Shown: positions 34,445 through 43,544 of the stretch, one piece after another | Position numbering within the stretch: position 1 is the first letter of the stretch | Layout: every line of letters starts with the position of its first letter | NCBI RefSeq assembly: GCF_002287175.1 | Contig: NZ_LMVM01000012.1 | Span: 186,001 to 250,000 of the forward strand | Direction of reading: 5' to 3' | DNA: 64,000 bases | Source of the DNA: Methanobacterium bryantii | GTDB taxonomy: Archaea > Methanobacteriota > Methanobacteria > Methanobacteriales > Methanobacteriaceae | The notes under the pieces: model-generated | What the model saw: only the letters and a program-made list of their open reading frames with translations | What the model was told of the DNA's origin: nothing | Databases searched by the model: none | Position numbers and translations under genes: made by a program

Positions 34445-35077
34445 TTAAGGTATCCTTAAACCTAGATATGGAATATAAGTCATACATAATCTGAACTGCA
34501 TCCATGTAACGGTAAAACTGGTAATCGCTCCAACAATAACTTGGGCGGGGGTGTGCTGGTTAAGATAGACACGGCTCCACATGACCATAATAAGAGGGAA
34601 TCCAAATAAAAGTCCGGGATATCCAAATATGCAAGTTATTGCTGCTGCGGGTCCTGCAATTCCCATAGAATGCACGCTGATTTTCCAGAAAAAGGTTACA
34701 AATATGGTCAGTATTATATTTGTGAGGTAGCACAGCATCAATATGGCGGCTACAGCGGGGGCCCCTGCAATAAAAAGCATGATTATTCCAATAATATAAG
34801 ATAATGCCCCGAAAAGCAGAGGGAATGTACGTTCATCTTTGTCACTTACATCTAAATCTAAATTTTTACTTTTTATCCACATTAAAGCTGCTATTAGTGG
34901 TAAAAAAGTCCCGAAAAGCAGGCAGATAAATGTTGATATTAAAAAATTATTTCCACCAGCTGCAAAATAATTTATAATAACGAAAACTGGTATGGTTACT
35001 ATTACAGGTTGTACAATGTTTGAAACTACCTGGGCGAACCCATGTTTAAATTTAAAATTAGAAGCAACTGATTTCAT
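34445..35077 (-). CDS. PAP2-like membrane protein (copy 1)
   Basis: 210 residues with about six transmembrane helices. The segments DKDERTFPL, SVHSMGIAGPAAAI and SRVYLNQHTPAQVIVGA correspond in order to the three PAP2 phosphatase motifs (K...RP, PSGH, SR....H...D), but in altered form: the second has SVHS in place of PSGH and the third has no Asp. It may be a lipid phosphatase with a relaxed site or a non-catalytic relative. AGGT precedes ATG 35077. A clear paralogue lies at 42774-43391. Confidence 0.65.
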   Translation of the reverse strand: MKSVASNFKFKHGFAQVVSNIVQPVIVTIPVFVIINYFAAGGNNFLISTFICLLFGTFLPLIAALMWIKSKNLDLDVSDKDERTFPLLFGALSYIIGIIMLFIAGAPAVAAILMLCYLTNIILTIFVTFFWKISVHSMGIAGPAAAITCIFGYPGLLFGFPLIMVMWSRVYLNQHTPAQVIVGAITSFTVTWMQFRLCMTYIPYLGLRIP

Positions 35078-35310
35078 CCTTTACCTTTCATAATTGATGT
35101 TATTTATTTTAAATATCATATATATTAAATTTACGGTCTTTAATTAGAGGTATTAAGTATTAATAGTGTATTTTTAAGATTTTTATATATTGTAAGTATA
35201 TAACATATGTTTATATATGATTTTAACTGCGGGTTAAATGAAATTTCATTTAATTTTATTTATACTGTATTATATCTATATAATTATATTATTATTTTAT
35301 GGTGAAAGTT

Positions 35311-36102
35311 ATGTGTGAATTCTGCGTTCAGCATGGGGCTGGTAAAAAATGGTATCTGGCTGCTCAAAATTATGCTGATAAACTGGTGCAATCACAAGAA
35401 AGAAGATTATTTATAGAAAGTGTTTTTAAAGACTATAGAAAGATGTACGGGAGACAGGTACGTATAGCGGATGTTGCACTCAAAATACCGCTTGTTAAGA
35501 AATATGCATTGATGAAGTTCAATGCATTTTTTACAAGTGACCATTCCGGCCATGTAGTTTCCCTTGAAGATGCAGTTTCCATATGTGGTATTCCTGGGAG
35601 GGTCAGCCTTGTTGACTGTCCCTGCAGTAAGTATCTTTTTGGTAAGGATGTGAAAAAATGCATACTTTTTGGGACCACTGCGGAAATTGTGGATAATATT
35701 CCTGAATTTGCACCGGTACAGGATATAGGAGCTGAAGATGCTGCAGAGTTCCTTAAGGGTCTCGATGAACAGGGTACGATTCATACAATATGGACGTTTA
35801 AGACACCGTATATAGGTGTTATCTGCAACTGTAATAATAGAGACTGTGTTTTAATGCATTTAAATCAGCGTTACAAAGATTTAAATGTCATAAGAGAGGG
35901 CCATGAAGTTGCGGTGGTAAATAAGGAAATCTGTAATGGATGTGGGAATTGTCAAAGGGCATGCCAGTTTAAAGCAGTTACAATAAATGAAAAAAAAGCA
36001 AAAATTAACAATAGTTGCTATGGCTGCGGTGTATGCCGGAATTTTTGCCCTGTAGGGGCAATTCAGCTGGTGCCAAGAATTGAATTAGAATTAATCAAGT
36101 GA
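35311..36102 (+). CDS. Protein with two [4Fe-4S] ferredoxin motifs
   Basis: 263 residues. ATG 35311 is chosen over 35299 because GGTGA lies 5 bases upstream and because the product then begins MCEFCVQHGAGKKWYL, with its own Cys pair. A middle cysteine-rich part (VDCPCSKYLFG, GVICNCNNRDC) could hold another metal site. The C-terminus carries two ferredoxin clusters: CNGCGNCQRACQ and CYGCGVCRNFCP. It is probably a cytosolic electron-transfer protein. Divergent from the methanol cluster but next to the RamA-like gene, so a link to corrinoid reduction is possible. Confidence 0.8.
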   Translation: MCEFCVQHGAGKKWYLAAQNYADKLVQSQERRLFIESVFKDYRKMYGRQVRIADVALKIPLVKKYALMKFNAFFTSDHSGHVVSLEDAVSICGIPGRVSLVDCPCSKYLFGKDVKKCILFGTTAEIVDNIPEFAPVQDIGAEDAAEFLKGLDEQGTIHTIWTFKTPYIGVICNCNNRDCVLMHLNQRYKDLNVIREGHEVAVVNKEICNGCGNCQRACQFKAVTINEKKAKINNSCYGCGVCRNFCPVGAIQLVPRIELELIK

Positions 36103-36157
36103 TTGTAGTAAATAACGTGCAAATTTTTTTATAAATCCATTAATCTCCGACATTTGG

Positions 36158-37801
36158 TTATGCACTATGATGTTTACTGTTTCTATCTGTAGTAAGCAGT
36201 TCTTCATACTTAAATACCTTTTGAGGACAGCCTAGTTCACACCTTAAACATGCCATACCTGAGCAGCGGTCTGTTCTTATTGTAACTACTCCATTTTCGA
36301 TGGTCAGTGCATCTTCAGGGCAGTTTTGGACACATGTCATGCAGCTGGTGCACCCTTCAAATTCTGCCTTTAATAAACCGCCTATTTTAGTTATTTTCAG
36401 GCCTTCTTCGCCCAGTTCAGGTATGTCCCTTTCAAAAATTCTATGTATCACAGGGTTGGAAACCTTTGGTGGGATTTTTTGAAAACCGTATTTGGTCAAC
36501 CAATCATTGTACATCCAGAAAGGCATTCCTTGCTCACACATTGCCAGTTCTAAAGAGTATATTTTTTCGAAAGTGGGGGATGTGGCAAGTGTTATGTGTT
36601 TGCTGCGCATTCCATCTGCTATTTTCTGCAGCTTTTCAAGGAGTCCTGGATCTAGGACTAAATCTTTCGCCATTGCTAATGAGGTATTTCCCATCTGGTA
36701 GATTTCACGGGAGGAAGGAGGAATTTGTCCAATGTTCAGGGATTTATGTGGATCTACGTAAAATCCTGAAGCTCCCGCCATGTAGGTTTCATCAATTTCA
36801 TCAAGGAACACTCCTGATTCTTCTGCTAAAGTTAAATGGGCAGCTCTAAATGCCCCTAACGCTTTGCCTATGTTCTCAATATCCTTTTCTGTGAGATATA
36901 TATCGTCGTGTAAGTTGATTTTACCATTATGGCTCTTTATTTTAGGCAGTGATATGATACTTGTACTTAGTCCCAAGCTGTAAGCAGCAATTACACCTGT
37001 TCCAGTTATACCTATTGGTTTCACGTTATTTTTCGCGCTTAAAACAACGTCTCCACCTGAAGGATCGACTGTAGCTCCATCCTGGGCTATAAGATCAGTA
37101 TCTAAAACACGGGTTTTCCACCCGTAGTCAGTAATTTCCAGATCACATATAGTTCCTGGAGAAGCTAATCTGCCCTTTTCTATCATCTGTCCTTCTACTG
37201 CTGGACCTGCAGCAGCAGAGCATGAATAAACTTCACCATCTATGACTAATGCTATTTCGGCATTTGTTCCAAAGTCTGATACCAGATAAATCCCTTTTTT
37301 TTCTAAAACTTGAGACTTAAAAAGCATAGCAAGAGCATCTGCCCCGATTTCATGTTTTATGGCTGGAGGAATATATATTTCGGCTTCTTGGTTAATGTTA
37401 AGGCCTATTTCGGCAGCATTTACGGTAATAGCATCTCTTGAAGGGGGAGTTACATGTAACCTTTCAAGTGCATGGGGGCCCCAGTAAGCTAAATCCCTTA
37501 TTTCTATATTATGGAACAAAGAGAGTTGTATGGGATTACCACATACAGCTAACCTCTCTACATTCTCAAGATCTATATTTAAACTTTCTAACACTTTATT
37601 TACCGAGTCAATAAGAATTTCATGGGCGGTATCTCTGCCGACTTTTATGGCGAAATGAAGGTGGTCTACTACATTAGCTCCAGGTAGGGGGTGCCTGAGG
37701 GTAATTGCAGTAGAAATTACTTTTCTCTCCTCAATATTTAGAGCTTGTGCTCTAATACCGCTGGTTCCAATATCCAATGCTATTCCATATCTGGTTTTCA
37801 T
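36158..37801 (-). CDS. RamA-like corrinoid protein reductive activase
   Basis: 547 residues. An ASKHA (Hsp70/actin-like) ATPase part begins GIALDIGTSGIRAQALN, with VSDFGTNAEIALVIDG as the second phosphate loop, followed by a DUF4445-type region. The C-terminus carries two [4Fe-4S] motifs: CTSCMTCVQNCP and CSGMACLRCELGCP. This is the architecture of RamA, which uses ATP to reduce inactive Co(II) corrinoid to Co(I) in methyltransferase systems. It lies 82 bases downstream of mtaC in the same direction, so it most likely reactivates MtaC. GAGGT precedes ATG 37801. Confidence 0.9.
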   Translation of the reverse strand: MKTRYGIALDIGTSGIRAQALNIEERKVISTAITLRHPLPGANVVDHLHFAIKVGRDTAHEILIDSVNKVLESLNIDLENVERLAVCGNPIQLSLFHNIEIRDLAYWGPHALERLHVTPPSRDAITVNAAEIGLNINQEAEIYIPPAIKHEIGADALAMLFKSQVLEKKGIYLVSDFGTNAEIALVIDGEVYSCSAAAGPAVEGQMIEKGRLASPGTICDLEITDYGWKTRVLDTDLIAQDGATVDPSGGDVVLSAKNNVKPIGITGTGVIAAYSLGLSTSIISLPKIKSHNGKINLHDDIYLTEKDIENIGKALGAFRAAHLTLAEESGVFLDEIDETYMAGASGFYVDPHKSLNIGQIPPSSREIYQMGNTSLAMAKDLVLDPGLLEKLQKIADGMRSKHITLATSPTFEKIYSLELAMCEQGMPFWMYNDWLTKYGFQKIPPKVSNPVIHRIFERDIPELGEEGLKITKIGGLLKAEFEGCTSCMTCVQNCPEDALTIENGVVTIRTDRCSGMACLRCELGCPQKVFKYEELLTTDRNSKHHSA

Positions 37802-37883
37802 TTGATGTACCTCAAATGTTTAAGTCCCTTAAAAATTAGTTTTAAATATTCTAAAAAGAAAAAATAAAAATTTAAGTATTTTT

Positions 37884-38711
37884 TTAGTCGTATTCAGGAA
37901 CGAATTCTCCGACTATCTGTGAATACTCTTTTCTGATATCTTTCCATGTTTTCTTGTCTTTTAATATACTGTCCGCAAGTTTTGGGGCGTGATATGCTTC
38001 AACACCATATACACTCATAGGGAAAGATTCTACAAAGTCCTTTCTTACAGAACCACCACCGCATCCAATGGCAGGAACCTCAAGACCGTTTTTCTCAAGT
38101 TCCTCAACCACTTTAGGGAAAGCAGTCATGGTAGTTGTCATTAGAGCTGTTCCGGTCATAAATATTGGTTTGTATTCTTTTACAGCTTTTATAACCTCTT
38201 CATTAGGCACATCTCTACCTAGATCTATTGCATCATATCCATTAGCTCTTAAAAACATCACTACCAGGTTTTTACCTATATCGTGGGGATCTCCTTCGGC
38301 AACAAAAGAAACTACAGTTCCTTTGGTTTCACTTTTATGGCCCAGAGCTTTTTCACTTTCTTTTAAGCCTTCCATCATGGAATCTCCAGAAAGCATCAGG
38401 TCTGGAAGGAAATAAAAGCCTTTAGTGTAAAGTTCGTTAACTGCATCCATTCCCTTCATTAAACCGTTGTTAATTACATCCATTGGTGTTTCGCCGCTTT
38501 TTAACCCTTCCTTAACTTTACTAACTGCTTCTTCTGTATCTCCACGGAGCACAGCCCTCGCAATTGATCTGTAAGGTTCCTCTTTAGGGAGAATGGTCTG
38601 CACATCAGGGTCATTTTCAGGTGTTATTGCTGGTCCTTCCAGTTCTACATTATATCTAACTGCTATAAAGTCTTGATCCAGTTTTGATTCTAATTCTTCA
38701 ATATAATTCAT
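37884..38711 (-). CDS. mtaC: Methanol corrinoid protein
   Basis: 275 residues. MtaC carries the cobalamin that accepts the methyl group from methanol. The N-terminal helical cap (about 40-125) is followed by a B12-binding Rossmann domain with DPHDIGKNLV, where His143 is the expected lower cobalt ligand, then GTALMTTTM and the glycine-rich IGCGGG loop. GAGGTG is 5 bases before the ATG. It lies 9 bases after the mtaB stop, so the two are one transcript and form a tight MtaBC complex. Confidence 0.95.
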   Translation of the reverse strand: MNYIEELESKLDQDFIAVRYNVELEGPAITPENDPDVQTILPKEEPYRSIARAVLRGDTEEAVSKVKEGLKSGETPMDVINNGLMKGMDAVNELYTKGFYFLPDLMLSGDSMMEGLKESEKALGHKSETKGTVVSFVAEGDPHDIGKNLVVMFLRANGYDAIDLGRDVPNEEVIKAVKEYKPIFMTGTALMTTTMTAFPKVVEELEKNGLEVPAIGCGGGSVRKDFVESFPMSVYGVEAYHAPKLADSILKDKKTWKDIRKEYSQIVGEFVPEYD

Positions 38712-38720
38712 TTTAACACC

Positions 38721-40106
38721 TCAGAGGTCATAATTTTTAGGATTAAAGTCAGGTACTTTCCTTGAATATGATCTTATACATTCATCTATAAATTGATCCT
38801 TATCTACAGGTAAATCCTCAAGGATTTTAAGAGCGTTATCAAGCGAATCTCTTTCAAATCGTGTAAGATACATTTTATTGGCGTCAACTGCTTCATTTAT
38901 TATTTTTCCTGCTTCAATGGCAGCTGCCCTTGACCTCAGATATGTATCTTTACCATATTTGACTATGGCTTCACCTATCCTGTGGGCGTTATCGTAGGCA
39001 AGTACCAGTGCCTGAGGGTCTCTGTATTTATCTGTGAGAGTGTAAAGGTCTCTTAAAACTTCTTCTTGTCCTGTTTGGAGGGCGGTATTCATGAGGGATG
39101 CTTCGTACCCTGTGGCCTGCAGCCATACTTCTGGAGTTGTTCCTCCCATTTCCTGCCTGTGGTAAACCGATTCGTTACTCCATACGTCTGTAACTCCACA
39201 AACAAGGTTACCCATTAAATCGGAGTGGGCGCAAACTGCATTTTTACCTTCCATTGCTATAGGAACTCCGCTTATTGCTTTTATGATTGGGTTTTCATAT
39301 CCACAGTCTTTTAGTGGACCAACTGCACCGCATTCAACTGCCACAAGGCTCCTTGCAGCACCCATTCCCCTTGCGAGTGCAGCAACGGTATGTGAAACAT
39401 CTTTATCCAGCAGCCCACCTGCGATGAACATGGCGGTATTAGCCTGGGAACAATCTGTATCTCCGCCAGGCCTGCAGTCATATTTTTTACAGATATTAAC
39501 GATTCTTTTCCACATATATTCCATATCTATGCTTCCAAGGACACCTATACCAAAAAGTATTGCCCTTATATCTCCTCTCGCAATTCCATAATCTGATAAT
39601 GCTTTTCCTCCCATAGTTTCTATACAGAGATCAGAAGCCCCGTTTGCAGCACAGGCTTCCATAGACTCTTCAATTTTGTTATCGTAATCTGATCCTCTAA
39701 GTCCTGGTCCTCTTTCTTCTATTCTTATATCAGCGGGTGTCTGTCTAAGAGATACTCTTATGCCGTATTCGTCGTAGTATTTTTCTAAAATTTCAGCCTG
39801 AACTCGGGTGGTTTCTGCAGCCCATTCTGGATTGTTGGTCTGCTGGGAAACATGTTCTTGCTCTAACATGAACGCAGGCAGACCTATACCGACAGCCCTT
39901 TCACAGGCACTTTGCGCTATATTACGGCATTCTGCTATCATCTTCTCTTTTGATCCTTCAGAACCTTCTACTGGAGCTACTTTTACTTCTGGTACTACGT
40001 AACCGGCACCAAACTGCATGTTCCAACGTTGACTCACTGGAAATTTCGCACGGCCGAAAACCATTTCTTCAGGTTTTTTATACACCATTTTAGTAAATCT
40101 TTTCAC
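38721..40106 (-). CDS. mtaB: Methanol:corrinoid methyltransferase
   Basis: 461 residues from GTG 40106, chosen because GGTGA lies 5 bases upstream; GTG 40118 is an alternative. MtaB activates methanol on zinc and transfers its methyl group to MtaC. The expected zinc ligands are visible: Glu in LCIETMGGKAL, Cys in GGDTDCSQANTA and Cys in LVAVECGAVGPL. The TIM barrel with helical extensions fits the family length. A minus-strand TATA element (TTATATAA, 40147-40154) lies about 45 bases upstream. First gene of the mtaBC-ramA-like operon. Confidence 0.95.
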   Translation of the reverse strand: MKRFTKMVYKKPEEMVFGRAKFPVSQRWNMQFGAGYVVPEVKVAPVEGSEGSKEKMIAECRNIAQSACERAVGIGLPAFMLEQEHVSQQTNNPEWAAETTRVQAEILEKYYDEYGIRVSLRQTPADIRIEERGPGLRGSDYDNKIEESMEACAANGASDLCIETMGGKALSDYGIARGDIRAILFGIGVLGSIDMEYMWKRIVNICKKYDCRPGGDTDCSQANTAMFIAGGLLDKDVSHTVAALARGMGAARSLVAVECGAVGPLKDCGYENPIIKAISGVPIAMEGKNAVCAHSDLMGNLVCGVTDVWSNESVYHRQEMGGTTPEVWLQATGYEASLMNTALQTGQEEVLRDLYTLTDKYRDPQALVLAYDNAHRIGEAIVKYGKDTYLRSRAAAIEAGKIINEAVDANKMYLTRFERDSLDNALKILEDLPVDKDQFIDECIRSYSRKVPDFNPKNYDL

Positions 40107-40247
40107 ATTTTTCACCACTAGTTATTCATATAATAATTAATCATAATTATATAACGTTCAAATTGTTTATATTTTTGGAATTGGATAAAGAAATTAAAAT
40201 TTATCGAATTAGTCATGTAGCCAATGCATCATGGAGATATGGAAAAA

Positions 40248-40805
40248 ATGGCAGTTGAAAATGCAGTAAAAATAATAAAAAAGCTAAAAGGAGTCCTTGA
40301 CGTGCAAAAGCTTTCAGAGGAAGATAAAAAAGCTCTGCTTGAAATTGAATCCAGCAGGAAGGGAGATATGATACCTGTAGTCAACACAGGACTGGAAGAA
40401 TGCATGAAACAAGATTTTTATTTGGCTGTGCTCAAGAATACAGAATTTAGGAGTCCGCCAATACCTACTGTACTCCTTGTAACTGACAAAGGCCGAATAT
40501 TGGGACAGGAGCTCATTTCTCCAGAAGAAAAGGAAAAATATCAAAATAGAAAAGACGCATATTTTCTAAGCCCTGAATTCGTTATTTTTAAACCTGATGA
40601 ATCAACAAGGGGCATGCAAAGAGAAAAAGAATTTTTTCTTCTACCACCAGTACCATTTCCAGAATTAGAAGATATTGAAGGAATATGTGATGTAGTATCA
40701 TGCAGCCCTTCAACTGAAGGTGACTCGTACCTCAAAGATAAATATAGATATCCTAAAGATCCCCACATCGCCACTATACTGGTTGGATTTTCTAGTAAAA
40801 GATAA
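40248..40805 (+). CDS. Unknown protein between the mta genes
   Basis: 185 residues from ATG 40248 (GGAGA at 40233-40237); ATG 40224 or 40239 are alternatives. The product begins MAVENAVKIIKKLKG, has a central strand-rich part (PTVLLVTDKGRILGQELIS) and a Pro-rich stretch (FFLLPPVPFPELEDIEG). It is soluble with four Cys or fewer and no known motif. It is divergent from mtaB and convergent with mtaA. Location suggests, but does not show, a role with methanol use. Confidence 0.6.
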   Translation: MAVENAVKIIKKLKGVLDVQKLSEEDKKALLEIESSRKGDMIPVVNTGLEECMKQDFYLAVLKNTEFRSPPIPTVLLVTDKGRILGQELISPEEKEKYQNRKDAYFLSPEFVIFKPDESTRGMQREKEFFLLPPVPFPELEDIEGICDVVSCSPSTEGDSYLKDKYRYPKDPHIATILVGFSSKR

Positions 40806-40842
40806 GAAAAACTAAGAAAAAGGAAAAATAATCTTTTTTAAG

Positions 40843-41913
40843 TTAGATATTGGACACTGTAAATTCGTTACGTGCTTCGATCATGGCTTTGATGTTTTCA
40901 AGGGGAGTGTTTGGAGCTAAACCACAACTTGGAGCTATTATATCTACTCCTGCTTCTAAAACTTTTTTAACTTCTTCTTTAACTTGATCAGGTGAACCTC
41001 TAAAGAGTGTTTCGCTTGAAGAAATGTTACCTATGATTTTTGGGACTTTATCTCCTCCACCCATACTCATAGTTCTTCCGCCAACTCTTATGGTTTTTCC
41101 TCCACCTTTAATCGCTTCTTTTGCTCTTGTTATATCTACTTTTTCTTCAATGCTTAGCCCATCAAAGCCCGTGGCCGCCATGTCCTTTATAATAGGTTCT
41201 GTGGATCCACATATGTGAAGGACTTTAGCTGTGTTTATCTGTACTGCTAAATCTTCTAATCTTGGTTTAACTATTGTTTTAAACTGTAAAGGGTCAATAA
41301 GCTCAGGGGCAGACGTTGGATCAGCAACACAGATTACATCTGGACCTGCATCAGCAACAGCATTTGCATATTCAATAGATATGTCCAGTGCTTCATCCAA
41401 AGCTGCTTCAACTTCATTTTGTCTGGTTCGCATGTACCTTACAAGCTTTTCCACACCGAGCAGATGTCCTGTGAGGGTGAAAGGACCGGTAATTCCAACG
41501 ATAATTGGAAGTGTATCTCCATATTTGTCCTTTAATTTCTTAATTGCTTCCAGTACAACTGGAATCCTTCCTTTACTGAGAAAATCATCAGGCATACTTA
41601 TATCGCTGCTGTTTTCAAACGGACTTTCCACAACCTGTGGAGTTCTATCTTTGTTACCAAGATCCACTTTGCAGCCCATGGCTTCAGCTTCAACTGTAAG
41701 ACAGAATGGAATTCTTGCGCATTCCAATCCTGCAAGTTCGTAGAGAGAACTTCCCAGTGCTGCCATTTTTTCCGCGTCACTGTGCGCTTCTGGCCAAAAT
41801 GCGTCTGTTTTTTCCATAGCTTCAGTTATACCAAGTTGGGTGACACTGACTACTGGTGTAACATCGGTTTCTTCATCTCTAAGTACTGCAAGTACATTTT
41901 CTTTTAGATTCAT
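40843..41913 (-). CDS. mtaA: Methylcobamide:coenzyme M methyltransferase
   Basis: 356 residues from ATG 41913 (GTGAT 5 bases upstream; the GTG at 41922 is part of that site). A member of the uroporphyrinogen decarboxylase-like MtaA/MtbA family, which moves the methyl group from the corrinoid protein to coenzyme M. The zinc site is His-x-Cys in KVLHICGST plus the later Cys in IIAPSCGLAPNTP. With mtaBC it makes a complete methanol:CoM pathway. The neighbours favour MtaA over the methylamine-specific MtbA. It has its own upstream region and no terminator is obvious. Confidence 0.9.
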   Translation of the reverse strand: MNLKENVLAVLRDEETDVTPVVSVTQLGITEAMEKTDAFWPEAHSDAEKMAALGSSLYELAGLECARIPFCLTVEAEAMGCKVDLGNKDRTPQVVESPFENSSDISMPDDFLSKGRIPVVLEAIKKLKDKYGDTLPIIVGITGPFTLTGHLLGVEKLVRYMRTRQNEVEAALDEALDISIEYANAVADAGPDVICVADPTSAPELIDPLQFKTIVKPRLEDLAVQINTAKVLHICGSTEPIIKDMAATGFDGLSIEEKVDITRAKEAIKGGGKTIRVGGRTMSMGGGDKVPKIIGNISSSETLFRGSPDQVKEEVKKVLEAGVDIIAPSCGLAPNTPLENIKAMIEARNEFTVSNI

Positions 41914-42245
41914 AAAAATCACTGTATTTAATATGTTGTTTAAACTGTTTAAATTTTTGGTATAATGTTATTTAGATAAAAACATGGAAATGCGTCCTTT
42001 AAAACTTTCTAAAAACAAAACTCGGGATGTTGAGTAATTAAAAATAATTGTTTTGAGAGTAATATCCTTATTTTTATTTTTAATGTGATTAAATTCCTAA
42101 ATGTTTTGATAATTTAACCTTTTAAATTGTTTTTTACACAGAAAATCGTTAAAACTATATATTACTAATTATAAATATATTAATAATCAGTTAGGGGCGT
42201 ATCAAAATATTTCTAAAATATATAGCTAAAACAGAGGTGATTTAA
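41914..42245. promoter_or_regulatory. Divergent intergenic stretch between mtaA and the chagasin-like gene
   Basis: These 332 bases hold the mtaA promoter on the minus strand and that of the chagasin-like gene on the plus strand (TATA-like ACTATATATTACTAA, 42154-42168). GAGGTGAT at 42234-42241 is the ribosome binding site of the latter. No other gene is seen. Confidence 0.4.
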
Positions 42246-42659
42246 ATTAAAAGATATCTAGCACTACTCATATCTTTCCTGGCATTAAGTCTCCTGGTTT
42301 CAGGAGTATCTGCAGCACAAAGTCAAAGCGCTGCAACCCACCCAGTCATAAAAAATAAGTTAGTCAACGTAAATAAAGAGTTTAAAATAGCACTGGAAAG
42401 TAATCCCACCACTGGTTATTCATGGATGGCTAAATTCAATCCAAGATATATACAGCTTGTAAACTCAACATACTTTCCTTACAAGACCGCAACTAATGTT
42501 GTTGGATCTGGAGGAGTACAGGTATTCACTTTCAAAGCAATCAGACCGGGAATATCACGAATTACACTTGAATACCAGAGACCGTGGGCAGAAACAGTCC
42601 CTCCTATAAAAGAAGTTAAATATAACATATTCGCGTTCGGATGCATCTATAGGCTTTAA
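42246..42659 (+). CDS. Secreted chagasin-like (I42) cysteine peptidase inhibitor, ATT start
   Basis: 137 residues: signal peptide (KRYLALLISFLALSLLVSGVS) and a chagasin/I42 domain with its three inhibitor loops NPTTGYSW, GSGGVQVFTFKA and YQRPWAE. Such proteins block papain-type cysteine peptidases. The frame opens at TAA 42243-42245, so the first codon is ATT 42246, 4 bases after GAGGTGAT. The first ATG (42426) would destroy the signal peptide and loop 1. ATT initiation is therefore the only reading that gives the intact protein. A peptidase-like protein is encoded at 45725-46888. Confidence 0.82.
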   Translation: MKRYLALLISFLALSLLVSGVSAAQSQSAATHPVIKNKLVNVNKEFKIALESNPTTGYSWMAKFNPRYIQLVNSTYFPYKTATNVVGSGGVQVFTFKAIRPGISRITLEYQRPWAETVPPIKEVKYNIFAFGCIYRL

Positions 42660-42717
42660 AAATGTTATAGTACTCATTTAGAACTTGTTCGTTAGCTTGA
42701 ATAAAATTGTGAACTAT

Positions 42718-42747
42718 ATGTGGCCTCAAACTTTCTGCAGGCCACAT
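42718..42747. terminator. 9-bp hairpin between convergent genes
   Basis: ATGTGGCCT (42718-42726) and AGGCCACAT (42739-42747) form a perfect GC-containing stem with a 12-base loop, followed by TTGATATTTTATTTT. It lies between the convergent chagasin-like and PAP2-like genes and could end both transcripts. Confidence 0.7.
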
Positions 42748-42773
42748 TTGATATTTTATTTTAACTTGGCCCT

Positions 42774-43391
42774 TTAATGGATTAAAAGATGTATTTGTAA
42801 GGTGGTCAGTATAAATCCAAGTAATGCCCCTGTTACAACCTGTCCTACAGTGTGCCTTTTTAGATAAACTCTGCTCCACATTACTATGGGAATGATGGCG
42901 CCAAATAAGCATCCAATAGGACCAAAGGCGTAAATTAACACAGTTGTAGGTCCTGCAACTCCCATTGCATGGATGCTGATTTTCCAGTAGAGGTTTATAA
43001 AAAACACGATCAGAGTATTTGAAAAGTAGCTGAACATGAGGATGGTTGTTAGGATAGGTGCATTTATGGCGTATAAAACTGCAGTTCCTATAAAATAAGA
43101 TAAAATCACTATGATAAGGGGATAGTTTCGGTCTTTCCTTTCAGGTATATCCATGTCCATTTCTTGACCGTGATGTCGTTTACCTTCAATCCATCTAAGT
43201 ACAAATAAGACTGGTAATATGCATGTAAAAATGGCACATATAGTTGTTATCACTATAAAATCATGGAAATTCAGAAAATAGTAGTTCATTATTGCAAATG
43301 CCGGAATTGAAATTATGGGGGCATATGCAATGTATGAAATAAACACTGCAAACTGTTTTTTAAAGTCATCTTTGATAAAATGGACTGTCAT
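42774..43391 (-). CDS. PAP2-like membrane protein (copy 2)
   Basis: 205 residues from ATG 43391, which aligns with the first residue of the paralogue at 34445-35077 and has AGGT 6 bases upstream; ATG 43415 is less likely. About six transmembrane helices. The motif set is again ERKDRNYPL, SIHAMGVAGPTTVL and SRVYLKRHTVGQVVTGA, a changed form of the PAP2 signature lacking Asp in motif 3. Both copies keep WKIS(V/I)H(S/A)MG(I/V)AGP, so this is a coherent subfamily. A role in polyprenyl- or lipid-phosphate handling is inferred only from the fold. Confidence 0.65.
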   Translation of the reverse strand: MTVHFIKDDFKKQFAVFISYIAYAPIISIPAFAIMNYYFLNFHDFIVITTICAIFTCILPVLFVLRWIEGKRHHGQEMDMDIPERKDRNYPLIIVILSYFIGTAVLYAINAPILTTILMFSYFSNTLIVFFINLYWKISIHAMGVAGPTTVLIYAFGPIGCLFGAIIPIVMWSRVYLKRHTVGQVVTGALLGFILTTLQIHLLIH

Positions 43392-43544
43392 GGAATTACC
43401 TAATGATACAAACATTGAATGTAGTGAATATTTAAATTTTTGTGATAATGAGATTTAGATATATTTAATTTTTAGATTATTAACTGTTTCTACTTACCAC
43501 ATTTAGGTGATATGTCATGGATACAGGAAGTATGTGTCAAAGAG

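Noticed and set aside
42426..42659. A 77-residue gene starting at ATG 42426
   Set aside because: This start would cut off the signal peptide and the NPTTGYSW loop of the chagasin-like domain and has no ribosome binding site.
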